From positions 62,001 through 126,000 of the forward strand of contig NZ_JAOPFU010000006.1 of NCBI RefSeq assembly GCF_025515275.1: a stretch of DNA of 64,000 bases, given 5' to 3'. The DNA comes from Catenovulum sp. 2E275 (GTDB lineage: Bacteria > Pseudomonadota > Gammaproteobacteria > Enterobacterales > Alteromonadaceae). The notes beneath the pieces are model-generated. The model was given only the letters and a program-made list of their open reading frames with translations. It was not told the origin of the DNA and made no database searches. Below are positions 54,542-61,905 of this stretch, in pieces. A program made the position numbers and the translations under genes. Positions within the stretch are counted from its first letter, which is position 1. Each line of letters starts with the position of its first letter.

Positions 54542-55714
54542 TTAAATAGTTAACTCTTGTATTTTTATCATATTTTCTGGGCAATTTAATCGATACCAAT
54601 AACGCTGAGTTTTACTATCTCGGCGACTTTCAAACAAATAACTTTCAGCCAATTCATCGCCTAAATAGGCTGTTAATTCCTGTTTAATTTTATTACGATT
54701 TTGGTCAATTGTTTTTGCTTTCAAACCAAATGACTTTAAGTCATTAACTGCTTTTGCATGACCGTTATAGGTTTCCATTAAATCAATTAATGAGTTAGCT
54801 AATGGTTGGCTAGGTTGATTGGTTGCCGGATTTAAAATCCAGCCATCAGAATCCAATTTATGTTTTGCATACCACAAATAATATAAAAATGGCGTTTTAG
54901 CTAGTTGGATGGTTAAGCCATGGATTTTTAACGCTTGTGATTGGGCATCAAATTCAATTGAATTTTCACTACAGGCAATTGCAAACGCGCGATTTAAATC
55001 ATCAGGATTTTTTTTCAAAGCACAGCAAAACCAAGCAAAATGATGAGCGTGCCATGTTTTAATTTCTTTTTTGTCTGCACACCAGCTCAGTAAATCAGCA
55101 ATACTTAAAATATTGATTTGGTTTTCAGCCAAGAAATCAAATACTTGTTGCTGCATTGCATTTAATGTTTGGTATTGTTTAGCACAATTAATTGCCTGCT
55201 GTTGCGTTAGTTTAAACGCTAAAAATTTATCGCGCAGTGTTTTAGTTTGTTGGTTTACCGGAACCGGCAGCATAAAAATAGCAATCACCGCAAGCCCTGC
55301 AATTACACTACTCGCAATCAGTAAATTTAAACCAATAATTTGATACTCTAAATAAAATTTCAGTTGCGTTTTTATTTTAGGTAAATCGACATAAATGATT
55401 TTATTGGGGTTAATTCCATCCCGAGTTTGATTAGTGATAAATGCTGTGACCGGACTTAAAAAAAGGTTATTGCTGAAATAAACCGTTTGCAGATCGCCAT
55501 TAATCTGCCTGAATAAACGTGCTGATTCTTCATCTTTGCTATTTAAGCCTTGAAGTATTTCACTCCCTACTTTTTGATTTAGTTTTTCAGATAACTGATG
55601 TTGAATACTGCTAGCAACTTGGTATTGAGCATAAAAGTATCCAAAAGTAAAAAAAGCCAACGTTAATACCGTAAATAGTATTAGATGTTTCGTTATTTTA
55701 TTGGTTAATAACAT
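54542..55714 (-). CDS. Membrane protein with predicted cytoplasmic winged-helix tail
   Basis: This 390-residue protein has a transmembrane helix at about 10-30, a periplasmic domain (31-125), a second helix at about 126-149 and a large cytoplasmic part. The C-terminal 110 residues (FLYYLWYAKHKLDSDGW, then TIDQNRNKIKQELTAYLG and RYWYRLN) look like a winged helix of the OmpR/CadC kind: recognition helix, then a beta wing. I do not recognise a named family. It overlaps the PhnD-like gene upstream by 10 bases and precedes the TonB receptor gene, so it may be a one-component membrane regulator whose input is the binding protein. Confidence 0.6.
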   Translation of the reverse strand: MLLTNKITKHLILFTVLTLAFFTFGYFYAQYQVASSIQHQLSEKLNQKVGSEILQGLNSKDEESARLFRQINGDLQTVYFSNNLFLSPVTAFITNQTRDGINPNKIIYVDLPKIKTQLKFYLEYQIIGLNLLIASSVIAGLAVIAIFMLPVPVNQQTKTLRDKFLAFKLTQQQAINCAKQYQTLNAMQQQVFDFLAENQINILSIADLLSWCADKKEIKTWHAHHFAWFCCALKKNPDDLNRAFAIACSENSIEFDAQSQALKIHGLTIQLAKTPFLYYLWYAKHKLDSDGWILNPATNQPSQPLANSLIDLMETYNGHAKAVNDLKSFGLKAKTIDQNRNKIKQELTAYLGDELAESYLFESRRDSKTQRYWYRLNCPENMIKIQELTI

Positions 55715-56544
55715 AGTTCTTTCACATCATCCGGTAGGTTCAAGTGGATAAGATCTCGCTCAAATACACTATAAACAGGTTTCATTGCCTCAAGCATTGC
55801 GCACTGAGCTAGCTTGGGTGTATCCAGCGAAATAAACAAACTAAATGCAACCGCATTATCATCAATCAATAATTTATGAACAGGTCGCTGAAGTGACGAC
55901 TCAAGCCAAGCGCCGCTGCTTATCATATCAACCTCACCGTGACGAAAAGCTGCATATAAACTTAATCCATCTGGGTAATGTACTATCTGCTCTGTCGCTA
56001 AGTTAATATTGGCTTGTTTAAGTGAACTCAACGGCAAAATATAGTGAGAATGGCTGACTTTTGAATCCAGTACACCGATTTTTTTATCCTGTAAAAAAGC
56101 TTGAGTTAGTTCAAGATTTGGCTGATGGCTATACCAATACACTTTATAACCATCCACTTTGATTAAGGTTTTAAAATAGTTTTTATAATTGGGCAGCACA
56201 CCAGCAAAATTTTGTTCGCGGCTCCAAACAACCTGATATTCGCCATTTAATAATGGCTCTGCACTTAAACTTTCGCGTGGTGGCCAAAGCACTTTTACTT
56301 TGCTATATGACGCTTGTATTGCAGGATGATGACATAAACTATTAATAATTTTATCAACATCTAACGATGACGCAGTTAAAAATGTAAATGTTGGCAGCTC
56401 AGCAGTTTCATCAATTATGCATGAAACCTGATCGTAGCGATCCAGCTCGATTTGGGCTTGGCCAGGCCTAATCAACAATAAGAAACCGCAAAAAACAATA
56501 CTGATAATTGAAAAGACCGCCAACCAATAGTGTTTTGGTGACAT
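55705..56544 (-). CDS. PhnD/SsuA-like periplasmic binding domain protein
   Basis: This 279-residue protein has an N-terminal hydrophobic helix (about 7-25) that may stay as an anchor. A type II periplasmic-binding domain of the phosphate/phosphonate PhnD group follows: TFLTASSLDVDKIINSL, QVVWSREQNFAGVLPNYK, DKKIGVLDSKVSHSHYILPL and GLSLYAAFRHGEVDMISSGAW. No ABC permease or ATPase is adjacent. Instead it overlaps the gene for a membrane protein with a DNA-binding-like tail, so a sensory rather than a transport role is inferred. The ligand is unknown; phosphate or phosphonate compounds are possible from family resemblance. Confidence 0.7.
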   Translation of the reverse strand: MSPKHYWLAVFSIISIVFCGFLLLIRPGQAQIELDRYDQVSCIIDETAELPTFTFLTASSLDVDKIINSLCHHPAIQASYSKVKVLWPPRESLSAEPLLNGEYQVVWSREQNFAGVLPNYKNYFKTLIKVDGYKVYWYSHQPNLELTQAFLQDKKIGVLDSKVSHSHYILPLSSLKQANINLATEQIVHYPDGLSLYAAFRHGEVDMISSGAWLESSLQRPVHKLLIDDNAVAFSLFISLDTPKLAQCAMLEAMKPVYSVFERDLIHLNLPDDVKELCY

Positions 56545-56683
56545 AATTTAAAGACTAATCTAACCATAAATATGACAGCTAGATTAATACTGAACAATGA
56601 CACTTACATGACGAAAAAATGTCAAAACTGAAACATTCGTAATGGGGTGAAGTATGAATTAAATTGATGAGGAGCAGTCAGTT

Positions 56684-56718
56684 AACAACTGATGAAGAAC
56701 TTATCACCATCAGTTGTT
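56684..56718. terminator. Hairpin downstream of yajQ
   Basis: AACAACTGATG (56684-56694) and CATCAGTTGTT (56708-56718) form a perfect 11-bp stem with a 13-base loop, 40 bp after the yajQ stop on the minus strand. There is no T-run, so termination is likely but not certain. Confidence 0.45.
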
Positions 56719-56757
56719 CTTAAATCTTACTTAGAATTAAGGTTAAGTAGAAGCAGT

Positions 56758-57240
56758 TTAATCTCTAAAGTTATTAAACTGGAAAGGTAATTCCAAATCA
56801 GAGCCTCGAATTAACTGCATTACAGCTTGTAAGTCATCTCGCTTTTTACCAGTAACCCGAACTTGCTCACCCTGTATTGAAGCTTGCACCTTTAATTTAC
56901 TGTCTTTGATTAACTTAACGATTTTTTTAGCCGTTGGTGCATCAATTCCCTGAATAAAAGTTGCGGTTTTACGAAAGGTTTTGCCAGAATGCTCAGTATC
57001 GCTTAGTTTAATTGATCTTGGATCAACATTGCGTTTAGCTAATTGACCACGCAACATGGTAACCATTTGATCTAACTGAAAATCTGCTTCGGCAATTAAT
57101 TTGATCGAATCTTTATTATATTCAAACTCGGCTTCAACCCCTTTAAAGTCAAAACGGGTTGATAATTCACGCTGCGAATTATCTGCTGCGTTACGGATTT
57201 CTTCTTGTTCGGTTTCAGTGACTATGTCAAATGAAGGCAT
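56758..57240 (-). CDS. yajQ: YajQ family cyclic-di-GMP/nucleotide-binding protein
   Basis: This 160-residue protein has the two-domain YajQ fold (DUF520): [29 protein letters not shown], and the C-terminal [25 protein letters not shown]. Members bind cyclic di-GMP in Xanthomonas and Pseudomonas, or bind nucleic acid or nucleotides in others. The ORF is of normal length. It is the first of several minus-strand genes whose directions agree but whose gaps are large. Confidence 0.93.
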   Translation of the reverse strand: MPSFDIVTETEQEEIRNAADNSQRELSTRFDFKGVEAEFEYNKDSIKLIAEADFQLDQMVTMLRGQLAKRNVDPRSIKLSDTEHSGKTFRKTATFIQGIDAPTAKKIVKLIKDSKLKVQASIQGEQVRVTGKKRDDLQAVMQLIRGSDLELPFQFNNFRD

Positions 57241-57311
57241 TTTATTAATTCCTGTATTATTTTATTGTCCGCATTTTACCACAAGCCGGGCAGTTGGATA
57301 ACAAAGCAAAA

Positions 57312-57689
57312 TTATCCTAATGCATAATTTGCTAAGGCTTGCTGTATTCCCACAACCGTTTCGCCATTTTTTAAATCACGTTTAATCGCATCAGAGCTAC
57401 CACTAATCCAAATCTTAAGCTCTGACTCCAAATCAAAATGGCCTGCGGTTTCTAACGAAAAATGCGAAATCGCTTTATAAGGGATGGAGTGATATTCTAC
57501 TTTTTTCCCTGTCATGCCTTGTTTATCAATTAAGATCAGCCTTTTATTAGTAAAAACATACATATCGCGGATTTCTTTACAGGCATAAGTAACCTGTTCT
57601 TCGCGGCCTAAAATAGGCGACAACTCATCTTCTACTTTTGCAGAATCAACCTGACTGGCATTTCCCATTAATCCGTCTAATAATCCCAT
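57312..57689 (-). CDS. PH domain protein (bPH family)
   Basis: This 125-residue soluble protein has a bacterial pleckstrin-homology fold (PF08000-type): MGLLDGLMGNASQVDS, then EQVTYACKEIRDMYVFTNKRLILIDKQ and EYHSIPYKAISHFSLET. Such proteins usually oligomerise into rings. Function is unknown. It lies between yajQ and rsmJ on the same strand. Confidence 0.88.
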   Translation of the reverse strand: MGLLDGLMGNASQVDSAKVEDELSPILGREEQVTYACKEIRDMYVFTNKRLILIDKQGMTGKKVEYHSIPYKAISHFSLETAGHFDLESELKIWISGSSDAIKRDLKNGETVVGIQQALANYALG

Positions 57690-57721
57690 TATAAGTTTCC
57701 TCTTTGTAAGTGCTGGTTTGA

Positions 57722-58501
57722 TTAAACATTAACTAAATATATATCAAATCTATGTTTTTTTGAATCGACTGTAAAATCGGGTTTTTCATTGTTTAATGGC
57801 TCAGCATAATCCGGCCGTTTTACAACAATACGTTTTAACGCTATTTTTTTTGCACTTACCAGCAGACCATCCGAATCTAAATCTGCTCCCACCAAACTTT
57901 GAAATACTTTCATTTCTTTTTTTACTGCGGCAGATTTTTTTTTATGCGGATACATAGGATCTAAATAAACCACATCTGGTTTATCAGCTGCTAAAGACGC
58001 TAAAATATTTTGCTCATCCAATGCTGAACCGTAAATCAACTTTAACCTTTGTGCGACCCAACCGCCAATTTCAGAGTCTTGCTTTGCTCGCGCTAAGCCG
58101 TCATATAATAAAGCCGCTACAGCAGAGTTGCGTTCAAGCCAAGTTACCTGACAACCTAAAGCCGCCAATACAAAACCATCGCGCCCTAACCCAGCGGTAG
58201 CATCTAATACGGATGGTCTGTAATTAGGTTTAATGCCAACAGCTCTGGCAATCACCTCTTTTTTAATGCTGGCTTGATTTCTGCGGTAATCCGATTGAGA
58301 GCTACATAAATCAACTAAAATACCACCTTGGTTTTTTACCTCAGTTTGAAATAAACAAAGCTGATTATTTTCCCATACCAGTTGTAGCGGATATTCAATA
58401 TTTTCAGTTAATTTAAACTGAAATAATTGGGCTAACTGTTGCAGATTAAGATTGTTATCAATCTCGGTTTTAGCCGCGCGAATACTTAGTGCAGGTATCA
58501 T
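57722..58501 (-). CDS. rsmJ: 16S rRNA (guanine(1516)-N2)-methyltransferase
   Basis: This 259-residue SAM-dependent methyltransferase modifies G1516 in 16S rRNA. SAM motif I is DATAGLGRDGFVLAALG, then WLERNSAVAALLYDGL. The catalytic VVYLDPMYPHKKKSA matches the YhiQ/RsmJ family. It overlaps the 3' end of the downstream-oriented glycosylase gene by four bases, so the two are coupled. Confidence 0.93.
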   Translation of the reverse strand: MIPALSIRAAKTEIDNNLNLQQLAQLFQFKLTENIEYPLQLVWENNQLCLFQTEVKNQGGILVDLCSSQSDYRRNQASIKKEVIARAVGIKPNYRPSVLDATAGLGRDGFVLAALGCQVTWLERNSAVAALLYDGLARAKQDSEIGGWVAQRLKLIYGSALDEQNILASLAADKPDVVYLDPMYPHKKKSAAVKKEMKVFQSLVGADLDSDGLLVSAKKIALKRIVVKRPDYAEPLNNEKPDFTVDSKKHRFDIYLVNV

Positions 58502-59202
58502 TCAGGTTCACCTTGCATGCCAACCCAGTTATCACCGACACCATAAGCAATTAATTGGCTAAGCGTTTGTAAACTTAAACCGGATTCTTGCTGCCACTGG
58601 TTAAAACAGTTTTGAATAATGTTGAGATTGCGCAAGCTGGTTAATCCACCTTCGATTAATTTTTGGCTTCTGAAATAAGCCTCAATATCCTGAGTTAATA
58701 AAAACGTATCTTTGCCTAACGCTCTTAATGCATAAGGGCCAGTATTTCCGCCTAAACGCTGACCATGCTTTTTAAGGTAAAGCCAGAGCTGAATAATTTC
58801 TGAGCTTGGATATTCCGCTAACCACTGAGCAAAACTTTGCTGTTTTTCAATTTGAATGTCGTGGATCATTAAAGCATTGGCTCGAATGGTCATCACTTTT
58901 TTGGCATTGCGAATAATGGCTGGGTCTTGTGCTCGTTTTTCAAGTAACTCATCCGGCATCATCAATACTTTATCTATTTCAAAATTAAAAAATAAGCGCT
59001 CAAACTCAGCCCATTTATTTTCAACTACTCGCCAGACAAAACCAGATTGAAAGATCTTTTTAGTAAAAGCAGATAAAATTCGGCTATCATCCAGTTTTGC
59101 AATTTGCGAATCTGGCAAAGCTGAAGTTAATAAAAAACGTAAAGCCTGTTCGTCACCTTTACGTTCACAAGCTCGATTATATATATTGTCAAAATGTTCC
59201 AT
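58498..59202 (-). CDS. DNA-3-methyladenine glycosylase I family protein
   Basis: This 234-residue protein is related to the Tag family of helix-hairpin-helix glycosylases. Markers are MEHFDNIYNRACERKG, FTKKIFQSGFVWRVVENKW, VMTIRANALMIHDIQ and GGNTGPYALRALGKDTFLL. Such enzymes remove alkylated bases from DNA. It lacks several zinc ligands of classical Tag, so the exact substrate should be left open. It is translated ahead of, and coupled to, rsmJ and is divergent from the YfiR-like gene. Confidence 0.8.
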   Translation of the reverse strand: MEHFDNIYNRACERKGDEQALRFLLTSALPDSQIAKLDDSRILSAFTKKIFQSGFVWRVVENKWAEFERLFFNFEIDKVLMMPDELLEKRAQDPAIIRNAKKVMTIRANALMIHDIQIEKQQSFAQWLAEYPSSEIIQLWLYLKKHGQRLGGNTGPYALRALGKDTFLLTQDIEAYFRSQKLIEGGLTSLRNLNIIQNCFNQWQQESGLSLQTLSQLIAYGVGDNWVGMQGEPE

Positions 59203-59295
59203 AATTACCTAAAGATTAATTTTTTTAACATTTATATTGCAGCGATCTAGCGAGAATTCTAAACTAGGGAAACTTTTACCCCTAGAAACATAAAA

Positions 59296-59844
59296 ATGAT
59301 AAGGACAAACGTGCCCCAAGCATTTCAAATACTGCTTTTACCTATTTTGTTTATCTACTCTTTGGCTTCACAAGCTGAAGATAATGCTGCACATAAGTCT
59401 ATGGTTTTATTCCAAACTTTAAAACATATAGATTGGGGTAGTTCCAAGGGGGTAAATAAACCACTTAACTTTTGCAGTTTAACACAAAACGAGCATTCAG
59501 CAGCCCACCGTCTGGCACTTAAACAGGTAATAAAAAGCGGACAAAATTTAGTTTATTTTCATCATTTTTATCAACTTGAAGATTTAACAGATTACAATTT
59601 AGAATTTGGTTGTGATATTTATTATTTTGATAATGTATTTAGTCAACTCAATATTCGTCAAAATTTAGCAACGGCAATTCAGCAAAGAAGTGTAACTATA
59701 GGCAATAGTGAAACATTTTTACTGCAAAATGGTACTATGGCGTTTATAGAAAAAACAAACCAATTAAATTTATACTTAAATCCCCACCAAAGCTTAGTAC
59801 CAACTACTCAACCTTTGTCACTTTATCTGAGCACGCCTGAATGA
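59296..59844 (+). CDS. YfiR-like (DUF4154) periplasmic protein
   Basis: This 182-residue secreted protein has a signal peptide (about 1-27, ending ASQAE) and a YfiR-like domain: FQTLKHIDWGSSKG, PLNFCSLTQNEHSA, CDIYYFDNVFS and NSETFLLQNGTMAF. YfiR in Pseudomonas is the periplasmic repressor of the diguanylate cyclase YfiN and is redox-sensitive. ATG at 59296 keeps an arginine in the signal peptide, whereas GTG at 59311 has a better AAGGA upstream; either could be used. It overlaps a histidine kinase by four bases rather than a diguanylate cyclase gene. Confidence 0.75.
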   Translation: MIRTNVPQAFQILLLPILFIYSLASQAEDNAAHKSMVLFQTLKHIDWGSSKGVNKPLNFCSLTQNEHSAAHRLALKQVIKSGQNLVYFHHFYQLEDLTDYNLEFGCDIYYFDNVFSQLNIRQNLATAIQQRSVTIGNSETFLLQNGTMAFIEKTNQLNLYLNPHQSLVPTTQPLSLYLSTPE

Positions 59845-61523
59845 AAATAGTAAAGACGCCTAGCTGGGTAATCATATTAATTTGCTTTTTAATTGGTTGT
59901 TTTGCTTCATTTAAAGCAAAACAACAACTTGCAAAGTTTGAAGAAACTATATGGTTAAACTCTGCATCAGAAGCGAATCAAGCTTTTGCAAATAAACTAA
60001 CTATCTTATTTAATAACAAGATAGAATACCTCCCGGATTTTTTGTCATATGTGGTTTCTCAACCTGATTTAAACAAAGCAGGGCTAGATAAGTTTGCTGA
60101 ATCTTATTTAATCCATCATCCAGCTACAGATGAAATTTCGCTCGGCTATTATCAAATTATTGATAATAGGCTAAGTCATCAGTGGTCATTTGGTACAGCT
60201 CGCTCTTATCAAAGTGATGACACACTGAAATCAGAATTATTCAGTTTATTTCGTTTGGCAAAAGCAACCCCTGACACCTTGCTTTATCAGTTAACCAACC
60301 CTAGAGAATTTTCAGAGCAAAATTTACTGATAGGCCAATATATAGAAGCACCTAATCAAGGTTTTTTTATATTTGGTATCATAGACCTAAGTACTCTCAA
60401 CTATCAAATCAATAAAGAGTTAGTTCCTGATAATTTGTTAATTAACTTATCTTTTTTAAACCATAATCAAAAAAATTTATTTAGTTGGCAATACAATGAA
60501 GTGATTGGGAACCCTGATATTGTGACACTGCCACCTATTTATACATCAAACTGGCAAATAAGTACCCAAGTAATACCTAAATTTAAGAATGGTATAAATT
60601 CTGATAAATCAAATAAAATATTAAGTGCGGGTATAGTACTCAGTATGCTAATTGCTTGCTTCATAATTTTTTTAGCTTGGTTACGCCACCTTGTAAAGCT
60701 TGATTTAAAAGCGGTACAAGCAGAATTAATAGAATCAATGACTCAAAAAAACATTGCGCAGGAAAACTTAAAGCGAAGTGCTAAATTATCGGTTTATAGC
60801 CAGCTCGCCCCAAAAGCAATTCATTCAATACCACCTTATATTAGTAATGTAATCAAAGCCTGTAGTTCATTAGAAGAAAAAGGCATACATTTAAAGAATT
60901 TAATTAAAGAAAAAAAAGCGACAAAAACACAATACCTTTCCTATCTAGAAAATACTGTATTGTTAGCCCGTGGTTCGGCTGAAAACATGTTAAAAGCAGG
61001 TGAATCTTTATATAACCTTGAAAAAATAAAACTAGAGCTTGAACAGGATCCTCTCCGGCAAATCCACTTGCAGACACATATTCAAGAGCTGGTTGATACA
61101 TATAAAAATGCGCATAAGAATATCAACTTTGTAATTACAGTAGCGCAAGATTTAATTATTCAGAGCTATCCTGGCTCGCTCACACACCTACTAACAATTT
61201 TTCTTAATAATAGTCTTGAGCACGGTTTTAAAAATAGAAATGATAAAGTACTCATGATTGAGGCCACTTATAATAAGAAAAAAGATATGATTAATATTCG
61301 AGTTGAGGATAACGGATTAGGGATAGAACCGGAGCTACTTGAAGCAATGCTCAATCAACAACCTCACCCATTATGCACTGGTATAGGCTTAAGTCTGGCC
61401 AAAGAAATTACCGAAGCACAACTAGGCGGCGAATTAGATATAAAAAGTAAATATGAGCGCTACACTCGAATTAGTTTATTACTCCCTAAAAAAATAAATG
61501 CAGAACAAAATAAGGGTAACTAA
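59841..61523 (+). CDS. Sensor histidine kinase
   Basis: This 560-residue kinase has two transmembrane helices (about 7-24 and 259-281) around a periplasmic sensor domain, then a dimerisation helix with a candidate phospho-acceptor His328 in KAIHSIPP. The HATPase domain has an N box (FLNNSLEHGF), G1 (EDNGLGIEP) and G2 (TGIGLSLAKEI). The usual Glu after the H-box histidine is Ser here, and no response regulator gene is adjacent. It overlaps the YfiR-like gene (ATGA), so the periplasmic protein probably modulates it. Confidence 0.85.
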   Translation: MKIVKTPSWVIILICFLIGCFASFKAKQQLAKFEETIWLNSASEANQAFANKLTILFNNKIEYLPDFLSYVVSQPDLNKAGLDKFAESYLIHHPATDEISLGYYQIIDNRLSHQWSFGTARSYQSDDTLKSELFSLFRLAKATPDTLLYQLTNPREFSEQNLLIGQYIEAPNQGFFIFGIIDLSTLNYQINKELVPDNLLINLSFLNHNQKNLFSWQYNEVIGNPDIVTLPPIYTSNWQISTQVIPKFKNGINSDKSNKILSAGIVLSMLIACFIIFLAWLRHLVKLDLKAVQAELIESMTQKNIAQENLKRSAKLSVYSQLAPKAIHSIPPYISNVIKACSSLEEKGIHLKNLIKEKKATKTQYLSYLENTVLLARGSAENMLKAGESLYNLEKIKLELEQDPLRQIHLQTHIQELVDTYKNAHKNINFVITVAQDLIIQSYPGSLTHLLTIFLNNSLEHGFKNRNDKVLMIEATYNKKKDMINIRVEDNGLGIEPELLEAMLNQQPHPLCTGIGLSLAKEITEAQLGGELDIKSKYERYTRISLLLPKKINAEQNKGN

Positions 61524-61905
61524 TTGTCATGACGACTTATAATTTTTATTTATTAAGTAAGTAAAAAACGAGTTAAAAGATTACTGGATTTTCTATTTGT
61601 TAAAGGGTAGATTAACCGACCACTAACGGCACAAAGCTGTACTATTAAAAACAAAAAGGAAATTTATCCAAAAATCTTTCCACACCTTTGTTTTATATAG
61701 ATAAAAATTTAAGGATATAAAAATAACATTAGAAATCAAAAAGATAAAAACAAAAATAAAGATTCCAAATACTTATAACACTCATGCTCTAAACTTTTTC
61801 AACAAAGTTATCCACAGATTACACAATTTGTTTTGTGGAATTCACTGTGCCCGAAACAATTTTATTTTATACTCTGACAAATTCTAAAAAACGGTCTTTT
61901 TACTT
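61524..61905. promoter_or_regulatory. AT-rich region upstream of polA with DnaA-box-like sites
   Basis: About 380 bp of strongly AT-rich sequence separate the kinase from polA. It contains a perfect DnaA box TTATCCACA at 61808-61816, near-boxes TTATCCAAA (61664-61672) and CTTTCCACA (61676-61684), and a weak inverted match at 61834-61842. A TATACT at 61868-61873 could be the polA -10 element. No small gene is seen. Confidence 0.5.

Noticed and set aside
61524-61905. Chromosomal origin oriC
   Set aside because: Only one perfect DnaA box and no dnaA, mnmG or rpmH nearby; kept as DnaA-box cluster only.
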